Source of the DNA: an uncultured Megamonas sp.
GTDB taxonomy: Bacteria > Bacillota > Negativicutes > Selenomonadales > Selenomonadaceae
Length of the DNA stretch: 5,948 nt
Direction: 5' to 3'
Assembly: GCA_900554895.1 (NCBI GenBank)
Contig: USIX01000143.1
Location: 1-5,948, forward strand
Part shown: positions 1-5,087 of the stretch, in pieces
Position numbering within the stretch: position 1 is the stretch's first letter
How the letters are laid out: each line of letters begins with the position of its first letter
The notes under the pieces: generated by a model
The model's database searches: none
Told to the model about the DNA's origin: nothing
The model's input: only the letters and a program-made list of their open reading frames with translations
Position numbers and translations under genes: made by a program

Positions 1-33
1 GTTAATACCATCGTCAAAGAATTACTAGGTTAA
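1..33 (+). CDS. C-terminal tail of an upstream gene (partial)
   Basis: Reading from base 1 gives ten codons (VNTIVKELLG) and a TAA stop at 31-33. A strong intrinsic terminator follows immediately, which is the arrangement expected at the end of a real plus-strand gene. The fragment is too short to identify, and only the frame and the adjacent terminator support it. The start and function lie outside the window. Confidence 0.5.
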   Translation, partial: VNTIVKELLG

Positions 34-71
34 AAAAAACAGGTAGGACTGTACGGTCTTGCCTGTTTTTT
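34..71 (+). terminator. Rho-independent terminator of the upstream gene
   Basis: A 17-bp stem (34-50 with 55-71) closes a GTAC loop. Three pairs are G-U wobbles and the rest are Watson-Crick. The left arm starts with a run of A and the right arm ends in a run of T, so the hairpin could also stop transcription arriving from the other strand. It starts at the stop codon of the upstream fragment. Confidence 0.88.
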
Positions 72-185
72 ATTTTATCCATAAGCAAAATTGAATATTT
101 TTTATCATATTGCCGGATTAAGTAAAAATAAGACTTATACATAAAATATTTTACATAAAAATTTTTTATAAATACAGTATACCTC

Positions 186-214
186 TTGCAAAAAAATGAT
201 AAAAGGGCTATACT
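186..214 (+). promoter_or_regulatory. Sigma-A promoter of acyP
   Basis: TTGCAA at 186-191, a 17-bp spacer and TATACT at 209-214 form a good housekeeping promoter. Transcription should start near 220-222, which leaves a leader of about 60 nt before the acylphosphatase ATG. A weaker candidate lies upstream (TTTACA at 150-155, 17 bp, TACAGT at 173-178). The start point predicted here coincides with the first base of the inverted repeat at 220-249. Confidence 0.7.
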
Positions 215-219
215 TAGGC

Positions 220-249
220 TATCAATAAGATAAAAAATACTTATTGATA
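220..249 (+). repeat. Perfect 10-bp inverted repeat at the predicted acyP transcription start
   Basis: TATCAATAAG at 220-229 and its exact reverse complement at 240-249 flank a 10-nt A/T spacer. The dyad begins where transcription is predicted to start. It could be a repressor operator covering +1 or a stem-loop at the 5' end of the mRNA. A second dyad, TGATAAA at 245-251 with TTTATCA at 256-262, shares bases 245-249, so in RNA the two stems could not form together. The dyads are directly visible; their function is inferred. The AT-richness raises the chance of coincidental short dyads, but a 10-bp perfect match is less easily dismissed. Confidence 0.55.
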
Positions 250-281
250 AATTTATTTATCATCATAAAGGAGATTTTTTT

Positions 282-563
282 ATGACAGATGTTAAACGTT
301 ACAAAGCTGTATTAACCGGTAGAGTACAGGGTGTCGGTCTCAGATTTTTCACTATGGAAAATGCTAACAAATTAAATGTTACCGGCTGGGTAAAAAACAT
401 GGCAGACGGTACGGTTGCTATGGAACTTCAGGGTACGGACAGTGCCATTACGGAACTTGTAAACATTATCAAAAAAGGCAATTTTATTATCAAAGTAGAA
501 ACTTTTACAGCAGAAGAAATTGCAATCGTTGAAGGAGAAAAAGCATTTATTATAAAAAACTGA
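282..563 (+). CDS. acyP: Acylphosphatase
   Basis: This small cytosolic enzyme hydrolyses carboxyl-phosphate bonds in acyl phosphates such as acetyl phosphate or carbamoyl phosphate. The protein has 93 residues, the normal family length. The signature loop GRVQGVGLR (13-21) holds the catalytic arginine R21, and GWVKN (35-39) supplies the catalytic asparagine N39. Their 18-residue spacing matches the classic enzymes. Residue 20 is Leu where most members have Phe or Tyr, a mild variation. The start is well supported by AAAGGAGA at 267-274, seven bases before the ATG. The gene stands alone between its own promoter and terminator, so it gives no operon clue to a physiological substrate. It may be controlled through the inverted repeat at 220-249. 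Confidence 0.95.
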   Translation: MTDVKRYKAVLTGRVQGVGLRFFTMENANKLNVTGWVKNMADGTVAMELQGTDSAITELVNIIKKGNFIIKVETFTAEEIAIVEGEKAFIIKN

Positions 564-596
564 TAAATGCGCCGCGTTAAGAGAATAGAGAGGGTA

Positions 597-645
597 AAGT
601 CGATAAACTTTTATGGCCAAAAGTATGTCGACTTATTTTATTTTA
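597..645 (+). terminator. Hairpin terminator of acyP
   Basis: Arms at 597-612 and 619-634 form a 16-bp stem with one wobble and one mismatch around a 6-nt ATGGCC loop. An interrupted T-rich tract (ATTTTATTTT) follows. It sits 34 bp after the acyP stop codon. The tail is not a pure T-run, so termination may be only moderate, but no competing gene or promoter explains the structure. Confidence 0.7.
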
Positions 646-941
646 CCGCAAATGCCATAAACTCCCTGGCTTTATTATACCGTAATATTTGTTGTAAAAA
701 TGCTTTATACACTTTCACTACGATATCCATAAAATTTATCTGTCCATAAAAAAATGTGAACTGCATATTTTTCCGGTAACTATGATGATAAGTTCAAAAA
801 AAATATGAACAGAGACAAAAAATTCTTGGAGATTATCCTGTACAGGCGAAAGTTATAAAGACGGAAAATAGAAGATATTGAGCAGAAAAAACCAATAAAT
901 CCATCATATAAATAAATCATATGAATGGTTGAAGAAAAATT
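646..941. other. Intergenic stretch with no recognised gene
   Basis: The roughly 300 bp between the acyP terminator and the next promoter hold no open frame with a ribosome binding site that I would call a gene. Visible items are small: a direct repeat TCCATAAAA (726-734 and 743-751), a GTTCA/TGAAC hairpin (792-810), and a perfect palindrome CCTGTACAGG (837-846). Short frames such as the one from ATG 805 (17 codons) lack a good ribosome binding site. From about 819 to 880 another frame stays open and reads KILGDYPVQAKVIKTENRRY before TGA, which could be a decayed gene end, but I do not recognise it. Confidence 0.5.
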
Positions 942-970
942 TTGGCAATCAACAAGAAATATGATATGAT
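942..970 (+). promoter_or_regulatory. Sigma-A promoter of the DUF1292 gene
   Basis: TTGGCA at 942-947, a 17-bp spacer and TATGAT at 965-970 give a strong promoter with a predicted start near 977 and a leader of about 25 nt. The heptamer ATATGAT occurs twice, overlapping, at 959-970, covering the -10 box. Its reverse complement ATCATAT occurs twice upstream at 903-909 and 916-922, so this promoter might be bound by a regulator. That last point is inference. Confidence 0.72.
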
Positions 971-1002
971 TATTATAAGCTTAAATTTAGGAGGATTTTC
1001 TA

Positions 1003-1359
1003 ATGGATGAATTAAAAAATAATTCCGTTATTGAAGATGATAGCGAAGGTACAGTTGTCGTTATAACCGATGAAGACGGCAATGAATACAATTATGTAGA
1101 AGAAATGGTTTTCCCAGCAGGTGATGATGAATATGCCATTTTAGTCAGCATTGACGGCGATGAATGCGGCTGCGGCGAAGACCATGAACATGAGCATGAC
1201 GAAGAATGCGAATGTGATGAAGAAGTAGATGTTATTCTGGCTAAAATCGTTAAAGATGAAAACGGCGAAGTCGAATATATCGAACCAACTGATGAAGAAT
1301 TTGAAATTGCCCAGAAGGCATATGAAGAAATGATGGACAAATTGGAAGCTGAAGAATAA
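1003..1359 (+). CDS. DUF1292 family protein with a Cys/His-rich acidic insert
   Basis: This 118-residue, strongly acidic protein resembles the DUF1292 (YrzB-like) family, whose function is unknown. A first conserved block (about 16-50, with TVVVITDEDGNEYNYVEEMVF and YAILV) and a second (about 75-110, with VDVILAKIVKDENGEVEYIEPTDEEFE) match the family layout. Between them lies an insert with C55, C57, H61, H63, H65, C69 and C71 on an Asp/Glu background. This looks able to bind metal, though no such role is established. Simple DUF1292 members are about 90 residues, so the insert explains the extra length. AGGAGG at 989-994, eight bases before the ATG, fixes the start. The gene has its own promoter and terminator. 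Low-complexity acidic sequence weakens family assignment slightly. Confidence 0.85.
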   Translation: MDELKNNSVIEDDSEGTVVVITDEDGNEYNYVEEMVFPAGDDEYAILVSIDGDECGCGEDHEHEHDEECECDEEVDVILAKIVKDENGEVEYIEPTDEEFEIAQKAYEEMMDKLEAEE

Positions 1360-1374
1360 TTTATAATTGCTTAT

Positions 1375-1405
1375 AAGAAGGTACCGCTACGGTATCTTCT
1401 TTTTT
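1375..1405 (+). terminator. Rho-independent terminator after the DUF1292 gene
   Basis: An 11-bp stem (1375-1385 with 1391-1401, one G-U wobble) closes a GCTAC loop and runs into a T-tract at 1400-1405. It begins 16 bp after the DUF1292 stop and ends only about 10 bp before the ribosome binding site of the next gene, so it could also act as an attenuator for the DUF4261 gene. Confidence 0.88.
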
Positions 1406-1425
1406 ATGAAGTAACGAGGTGAATA

Positions 1426-2289
1426 ATGAGTACAATAAACGATTTAAACAGTTCGTTCATTATTGAACTGCTGTTTGAGGAAGAAATCAAACGTCCGACA
1501 GCAGGTGCTGTGCTTCATTCAGCCAAAAAAGCTTTCGGTGATATCGAAGCGATAACCCGCAATAATGATATAACGAGTTTTGCCGTGAAAAATTATACGG
1601 CTTATAAAGAAGATAATAAATTTGAACCGGTTATGCTGGGAATGGGAAAAGTTGTCGAATTCAAGCAGAAAAATATCTCTGAATTCGAACGCAGCCAAAT
1701 TTGGAATATACCTGACAGTGAACAGCTTTTAGCAAAATGTAAATATGCCGTTAAAATATTTGATGCGGGTGCCAGCGGTCAAATACCGCAGCAACGGGCC
1801 GTTATGCTCATACAATGGCTTGAAGCCGTTTTGCCGCTATTTCCCTCCTGCAAGCTCATCTGGGTAAAATCAGCCGGCAAACTGCAGAGCATACAGGCAA
1901 TAAAAAAATTCAAACAGCAGGGTATCAGTAAATTTATCTTCAGTATGATAAATATTCGTTTCTTTAACATTCCGGAAACCAATGAATTTATCGTAGACAG
2001 TACCGGTTTAAACAGTATCGGTCTCAGTGATGTGCAATTTCATTTTAAAGGTTTAAATCCGAATAAGGTGGCAAATCTTGCCTATAGTCTGATATGGTAT
2101 ATTCTAAGCAGCGAAGAAAATATCATCAAAGACGGCGATACGATAGACGGTATGGACGACAACGGTCAGATGACAAGCGCCGTACAGTGGAAATGCCGCT
2201 ATGAAGACTCTATTATCGAACCGCTCCGTTCGGTTTTAGATATCGAAATGGGAAAATATGCCGCCGGAGACAGAAGCGAAGAAGATTGA
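1426..2289 (+). CDS. DUF4261 domain protein, function unknown
   Basis: The product has 287 residues with no signal peptide or membrane segment, so it is probably cytosolic. The C-terminal part (about 190-275) resembles DUF4261, with DVQFHF (202-207), a helix NPNKVANLAYSLIWYI (211-226) and the turn DGDTIDG (236-242). The N-terminal 150 residues also follow the usual pattern of these proteins, with a SFAVKNY strand and the helix-rich RAVMLIQWLEAVLPLFPSCKLIW. No catalytic motif is evident and the biochemical role is unknown. The start has GAGGTG at 1416-1421. No convincing dedicated promoter is seen. A perfect TATAAT at 1362-1367 lacks a well-spaced -35 box, so expression may depend on readthrough of the preceding terminator. 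The family name is recalled from sequence pattern and needs a profile search. Confidence 0.72.
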   Translation: MSTINDLNSSFIIELLFEEEIKRPTAGAVLHSAKKAFGDIEAITRNNDITSFAVKNYTAYKEDNKFEPVMLGMGKVVEFKQKNISEFERSQIWNIPDSEQLLAKCKYAVKIFDAGASGQIPQQRAVMLIQWLEAVLPLFPSCKLIWVKSAGKLQSIQAIKKFKQQGISKFIFSMINIRFFNIPETNEFIVDSTGLNSIGLSDVQFHFKGLNPNKVANLAYSLIWYILSSEENIIKDGDTIDGMDDNGQMTSAVQWKCRYEDSIIEPLRSVLDIEMGKYAAGDRSEED

Positions 2290-2309
2290 GTAATAAATAA
2301 TAATTATTC

Positions 2310-2338
2310 TTGACAGATAGAGATATTAATTATATTAT
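2310..2338 (+). promoter_or_regulatory. Strong sigma-A promoter of the rubredoxin gene
   Basis: A consensus TTGACA at 2310-2315, a 17-bp spacer and TATTAT at 2333-2338 (five of six consensus bases) make this the best promoter in the window. The start point should be near 2345, giving a leader of about 65 nt. That leader contains a small dyad, AATTG at 2357-2361 with CAATT at 2369-2373. Confidence 0.8.
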
Positions 2339-2410
2339 ATAGCTATGGTATTAATGAATTGTATCCAGCAATTAAGCTGAGTGAAATAATTATATTGGAG
2401 GTTTTAATTT

Positions 2411-2572
2411 ATGAAAAAATGGATTTGCACTGTATGCGGTTGGGTTTATGACGAAGAACTCGGCGATGCAGATTATGATTTAGCTCCTGGTGTAGCTTTC
2501 GAGGATTTACCGGATGATTTTGTCTGCCCACTTTGCGGTGTAGGCAAAGACCAGTTTGAAGAACAGGAATAA
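2411..2572 (+). CDS. Rubredoxin
   Basis: This 53-residue cytosolic iron protein carries single electrons, typically in oxygen or peroxide detoxification by partners such as rubrerythrin or flavodiiron proteins in anaerobes. It begins [14 protein letters not shown] and contains the two iron-binding knuckles C6-x2-C9-G and C39-P-x-C42-G, plus the family stretch [25 protein letters not shown]. Length and order are those of a standard single-domain rubredoxin, with no fusion. GGAGG at 2397-2401 lies nine bases before the ATG. The strong promoter upstream suggests high expression. No redox partner gene is adjacent, so its electron donor and acceptor are not revealed here. The gene is so short that length filters commonly drop it. 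Confidence 0.97.
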   Translation: MKKWICTVCGWVYDEELGDADYDLAPGVAFEDLPDDFVCPLCGVGKDQFEEQE

Positions 2573-2605
2573 TTTCTGTTTGCAATTTATTCAAATGTAA
2601 ATGTT

Positions 2606-2651
2606 AAACGCAGTATTACTAATCTGTCAAGGATTTTGGAATACTGCGTTT
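2606..2651 (+). terminator. Long hairpin after rubredoxin, probable terminator
   Basis: A perfect 12-bp stem (AAACGCAGTATT at 2606-2617 with its complement at 2640-2651) encloses a 22-nt apical region in which AATC (2621-2624) can pair with GATT (2632-2635). The tail CTTAATTT is T-rich but interrupted. Its place 33 bp after the rubredoxin stop and 51 bp before the transporter ATPase fits a terminator. It could also be an attenuator or processing site controlling how much rubredoxin transcript continues into the transporter genes. Confidence 0.6.
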
Positions 2652-2690
2652 CTTAATTTACCTGTTGTGTTAAGTAAAATATTTTTATGT

Positions 2691-2696
2691 GAGGTA
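2691..2696 (+). promoter_or_regulatory. Ribosome binding site fixing a TTG start for the metal ABC ATPase
   Basis: GAGGTA lies eight bases before an in-frame TTG at 2703. The longer reading from ATG 2601 has no ribosome binding site and would translate through the hairpin at 2606-2651. TTG 2703 is therefore the better start. Confidence 0.7.
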
Positions 2697-2702
2697 AAAA
2701 TT

Positions 2703-3494
2703 TTGTTTAAACGAAAATATCATCATAATGCTACATGTGATGACTGCGCAAAATTATGTTGCACTAAAATCGAAAACTTTTCCGCTCATGCCGGTGATTT
2801 GGAAATTTTCAGCAATGTAAATATGCACATTCACTGCGGTCAGCTGACAGCACTCATCGGGCCGAACGGAGCCGGCAAATCGACGCTGCTCCGCTCTATA
2901 TTAGGTGAATTTCCGCATACGGGAAAATTGCGCTATATTGATGTCAAAGGAAAACATACAGGTCATCCCGTCATCGGTTACGTGCCGCAATATCTGCGTT
3001 TTGACAGAACATCGCCGACGAGTGTAATGGATTTTTTCTGCGCCTGTCTGTCACGCCGTCCGATTTGGCTGTGCAGCATGAAAAAATACCGTCCAATGGT
3101 TTTAGAAAGTCTGGCACGTGTTAAAGCGCAGCATTTAATCGACAGAAAACTGGGAGCTCTCTCCGGCGGAGAGATGCAGCGGGTTTTGCTGTCATTGGCA
3201 TTAAATCCTATGCCCGATTTACTGCTGCTGGACGAGCCGGTATCCGGCGTTGACCATAACGGCTTGAAATTATTTTATGAAATACTTTCCGAACTGCGAG
3301 AAAAAGAAGATATGGCGATTGTACTCATCTCGCATGACCTGCCGCTGGTAGCAGAGTATGCCGACCAGGTCGTCCTGCTTAATAAAAAAGTAATCTGTCA
3401 CGGCACTCCGCAGGAAGTTTTCAGCCGCAATGAAACAAAATCCCTGTTCGGTACTATTATAGCTCCTGCTAATGAGGAGGATAGAAATGCTTGA
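2703..3494 (+). CDS. znuC: Zinc/manganese-type ABC transporter ATP-binding protein
   Basis: This is the ATPase that powers import of a divalent metal through the permease encoded next. With the TTG start it has 263 residues. The ABC motifs are all intact: Walker A GPNGAGKST (53-61), Q-loop Q96, signature LSGGE (153-157), Walker B LLLLDEP (173-179) and H-loop H211. Ahead of the ABC fold is a short Cys/His-rich segment with H7, H8, C12, C15, C19 and C20, which might sense or bind metal; that is inference. More cysteines sit in the helical region (C113, C115, C124). The 3' end overlaps the permease by 8 bp. Family and partner indicate the metal ABC-3 class, but zinc versus manganese or iron cannot be settled from sequence. 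No strong promoter is seen; TAAAAT at 2675-2680 lacks a good -35. Confidence 0.9.
   Translation: MFKRKYHHNATCDDCAKLCCTKIENFSAHAGDLEIFSNVNMHIHCGQLTALIGPNGAGKSTLLRSILGEFPHTGKLRYIDVKGKHTGHPVIGYVPQYLRFDRTSPTSVMDFFCACLSRRPIWLCSMKKYRPMVLESLARVKAQHLIDRKLGALSGGEMQRVLLSLALNPMPDLLLLDEPVSGVDHNGLKLFYEILSELREKEDMAIVLISHDLPLVAEYADQVVLLNKKVICHGTPQEVFSRNETKSLFGTIIAPANEEDRNA
3474..3480 (+). promoter_or_regulatory. Ribosome binding site fixing the permease start
   Basis: GAGGAGG lies six bases before ATG 3487, inside the end of the ATPase gene. The alternative in-frame ATG at 3472 would overlap this site and has none of its own. The arrangement indicates translational coupling between ATPase and permease. Confidence 0.85.
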
Positions 3495-4332
3495 TACGAT
3501 TTACTCGATTATAGATATGATTTTACCGTTTGCCTGGCTCGGTCACATTTTTATGAAGAATGCGTTTCTTGCCGTATTGATGATTACACCGCTTTTAGGA
3601 ATTTTAAGCACAATGGTTGTAAGCAACCGTATGGCTTTCTTCTCCGATTCACTCGGACACGGCGCATTTACGGGCGTTGCGGTCGGTGTCCTCTTGGGCA
3701 GCGGACAGCCGCTCGTTTCCCTCATCATTTTCTCAATCATTTTTGCCTGTGCCATCACTTACATTAAACATCGCAGCAATGCTTCAACCGATACGATAAT
3801 CGGAGTATTTTCCTCCGCCGGTATTGCCATCGGTCTTATTTTAATGTCGCATGGCGGAAACATCGGTAATTACACTTCGTATTTCATCGGCGATATTTTA
3901 AGCATAACGGGCGAAGAACTGTTGTACCTGTTCGTTACCTTTATTATTGTACTCATCGCCTGGTGTCTGCTGTTCAATCAGCTTCTGATTATAAGCATAA
4001 ACGACGGATTTGCAGCCAGTCGCGGTATAAAAACGCTTCACATCGAAATGGTCTTTGCCGCAATAGTAGCTGTTGTCGTATCCATCAGTATTCAATGGGT
4101 AGGCCTGTTGATAATCAATTCTTTATTGATTTTACCGGCTGCTGCGGCGAGAAATATAGCACAGAATGCACGTCAGTATCATGCTTTTTCCGTTTCTTTC
4201 GCTGTAATATCCGGACTTTTGGGTTTAATCATATCGTATTATGCAGATATTGCCACCGGAGCGACAATTGCCATTTTTGCAGCAGTTATTTTTTTCACCA
4301 CTCTGTTTTTACGGCCATATTTTCAAAATTAA
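3487..4332 (+). CDS. znuB: Zinc/manganese-type ABC transporter permease
   Basis: This 281-residue inner-membrane protein of the ABC-3 family forms the metal channel that works with the upstream ATPase. Hydrophobic segments recur through the chain (roughly 22-45, 76-93, 103-121, 146-170, 187-202, 206-222, 236-252 and 258-276). Hallmarks are MAFFSDSLGHGAFTG (49-63), the cytoplasmic loop INDGFAASRG (171-180) that normally contacts the ATPase, and GLLIINSLLILPAAAAR (206-222). The start at 3487 overlaps the ATPase stop by 8 bp. The usual third component, a metal-binding lipoprotein (ZnuA type), is absent downstream and must be encoded elsewhere. Substrate choice among zinc, manganese and iron is not decidable here. 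No clear terminator follows; a hairpin at 4340-4359 lacks a T-run. Confidence 0.92.
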   Translation: MLDTIYSIIDMILPFAWLGHIFMKNAFLAVLMITPLLGILSTMVVSNRMAFFSDSLGHGAFTGVAVGVLLGSGQPLVSLIIFSIIFACAITYIKHRSNASTDTIIGVFSSAGIAIGLILMSHGGNIGNYTSYFIGDILSITGEELLYLFVTFIIVLIAWCLLFNQLLIISINDGFAASRGIKTLHIEMVFAAIVAVVVSISIQWVGLLIINSLLILPAAAARNIAQNARQYHAFSVSFAVISGLLGLIISYYADIATGATIAIFAAVIFFTTLFLRPYFQN

Positions 4333-4339
4333 ACTGACA

Positions 4340-4359
4340 TTTTGCTGGATTTAGCAAAA
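4340..4359 (+). repeat. Short inverted repeat between the permease and nth
   Basis: TTTTGCT at 4340-4346 and AGCAAAA at 4353-4359 are a perfect 7-bp dyad with a 6-nt spacer. It begins 8 bp after the permease stop. No T-run follows on the plus strand, so it is a poor intrinsic terminator. It lies in the -35 region of the probable nth promoter and could be an operator or a weak 3' end stabiliser. Confidence 0.4.
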
Positions 4360-4365
4360 ACTGTG

Positions 4366-4374
4366 TGTTATACT
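4366..4374 (+). promoter_or_regulatory. Probable extended -10 promoter for nth
   Basis: TGTTATACT fits the extended -10 pattern (TG, one base, then a TATACT hexamer at 4369-4374). The position expected for -35 (4346-4351, TGGATT) is weak, as is common for extended -10 promoters. Transcription would start near 4381, about 45 nt before the nth ATG. Confidence 0.5.
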
Positions 4375-4426
4375 GTGTTTAATTATTCCGTTTTATTGAA
4401 TATATTTTAAATCATATGAGGTTTTT

Positions 4427-5065
4427 ATGAGAATTACGAAAAAAATAAAAGACGAAATGCTTGCTATTTTGGAAAATACCTATAAAGATACAAAATCGGC
4501 ACTGAATTTTAACAATCCGTTCGAACTATTGATTGCAGTAATCCTGTCTGCACAGTGCACAGATAAGCGTGTCAACGTTACGACAGCTCGCCTATTCGCC
4601 AAAGCCGATACTCCAGAAGCCATACTGAATATGGGCGTGGAAGCTCTGGAGGATGAAATACGCGACTGCGGTCTGTTTCGCAATAAAGCTAAAAATATAA
4701 TTGCTACCTGCCATAAACTGTGCAGCGATTATCACGGACAGGTACCAAGCGATTTTGATGAACTCTTGAAATTGCCGGGCGTCGGCCGAAAAACGGCTAA
4801 TGTGGTATCGAGCATTGCTTTCAATAGACCGGCCATAGCCGTCGATACGCATGTTTTCCGCGTATCAAACCGGTTGCATCTGGCCATGGGGTCAACCCCT
4901 AATGAAGTGGAACAGGGACTGCAAAAAGCTATTCCCATGAAAAAATGGTCGGATGCTCATCATTGGCTCATCTGGCACGGTCGCAAAATCTGTCGCGCCA
5001 GAAATCCGCTCTGCAAAGATTGCCCGCTGAAAGAATTGTGCCCGTCGGCTTTGTCTGATGCTTGA
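4427..5065 (+). CDS. nth: Endonuclease III, DNA glycosylase/AP lyase
   Basis: This base-excision repair enzyme removes oxidised pyrimidines such as thymine glycol and nicks the resulting abasic site. The 212-residue length is typical. The helix-hairpin-helix LPGVGRKTA (116-124) carries the catalytic lysine K122, and VDTHVFR provides the catalytic aspartate D140. The C-terminal cluster loop has C189-x6-C196-x2-C199-x5-C205, the standard [4Fe-4S] ligands. TGAGG at 4417-4421 precedes the ATG by five bases. The acetyltransferase gene follows after 22 bp in the same direction with no terminator between, so the two are probably one transcript; a functional link is not implied. All key residues are present and nothing suggests decay. 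Confidence 0.97.
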   Translation: MRITKKIKDEMLAILENTYKDTKSALNFNNPFELLIAVILSAQCTDKRVNVTTARLFAKADTPEAILNMGVEALEDEIRDCGLFRNKAKNIIATCHKLCSDYHGQVPSDFDELLKLPGVGRKTANVVSSIAFNRPAIAVDTHVFRVSNRLHLAMGSTPNEVEQGLQKAIPMKKWSDAHHWLIWHGRKICRARNPLCKDCPLKELCPSALSDA

Positions 5066-5072
5066 AGAATAT

Positions 5073-5080
5073 AAGGGGAG
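5073..5080 (+). promoter_or_regulatory. Ribosome binding site fixing the acetyltransferase start
   Basis: AAGGGGAG lies seven bases before ATG 5088. The longer frame from ATG 5058 would overlap the nth stop and include this site as coding sequence. Family alignment also begins at MIYRKA, so 5088 is preferred. Confidence 0.85.
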
Positions 5081-5087
5081 ATATGTA

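Noticed and set aside
245..262. Fur-type box upstream of acyP
   Set aside because: TGATAAA and TTTATCA resemble half of a Fur site, but the 4-nt spacing does not fit the 7-1-7 pattern and acylphosphatase is not a typical iron-regulated gene.
76..281. Riboswitch upstream of acyP
   Set aside because: Beyond the short dyads there is no multi-stem junction or known aptamer signature, and the predicted leader is only about 60 nt.
372..620. Minus-strand open frame over acyP
   Set aside because: It is a shadow of acyP in another frame, Cys/Phe/Tyr-rich with no start signals.
567..749. Plus-strand 60-codon open frame after acyP
   Set aside because: It runs through the acyP terminator hairpin, has no ribosome binding site and no recognisable protein pattern.
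837..846. CCTGTACAGG palindrome as a repressor site
   Set aside because: It is a single 10-bp palindrome about 100 bp from the nearest promoter, with no second copy in the window.
1092..1340. Minus-strand Ser-rich open frame over the DUF1292 gene
   Set aside because: The Ser runs are the complement of GAA/GAT-rich acidic codons; there is no start signal.
3963..4337. Plus-strand 124-codon frame inside the permease
   Set aside because: It is a frame-shifted shadow of the permease, with implausible composition and no ribosome binding site.
4340..4359. Intrinsic terminator after the permease
   Set aside because: The stem is only 7 bp with a single G-C core and no T-run follows, so I list it as a repeat instead.
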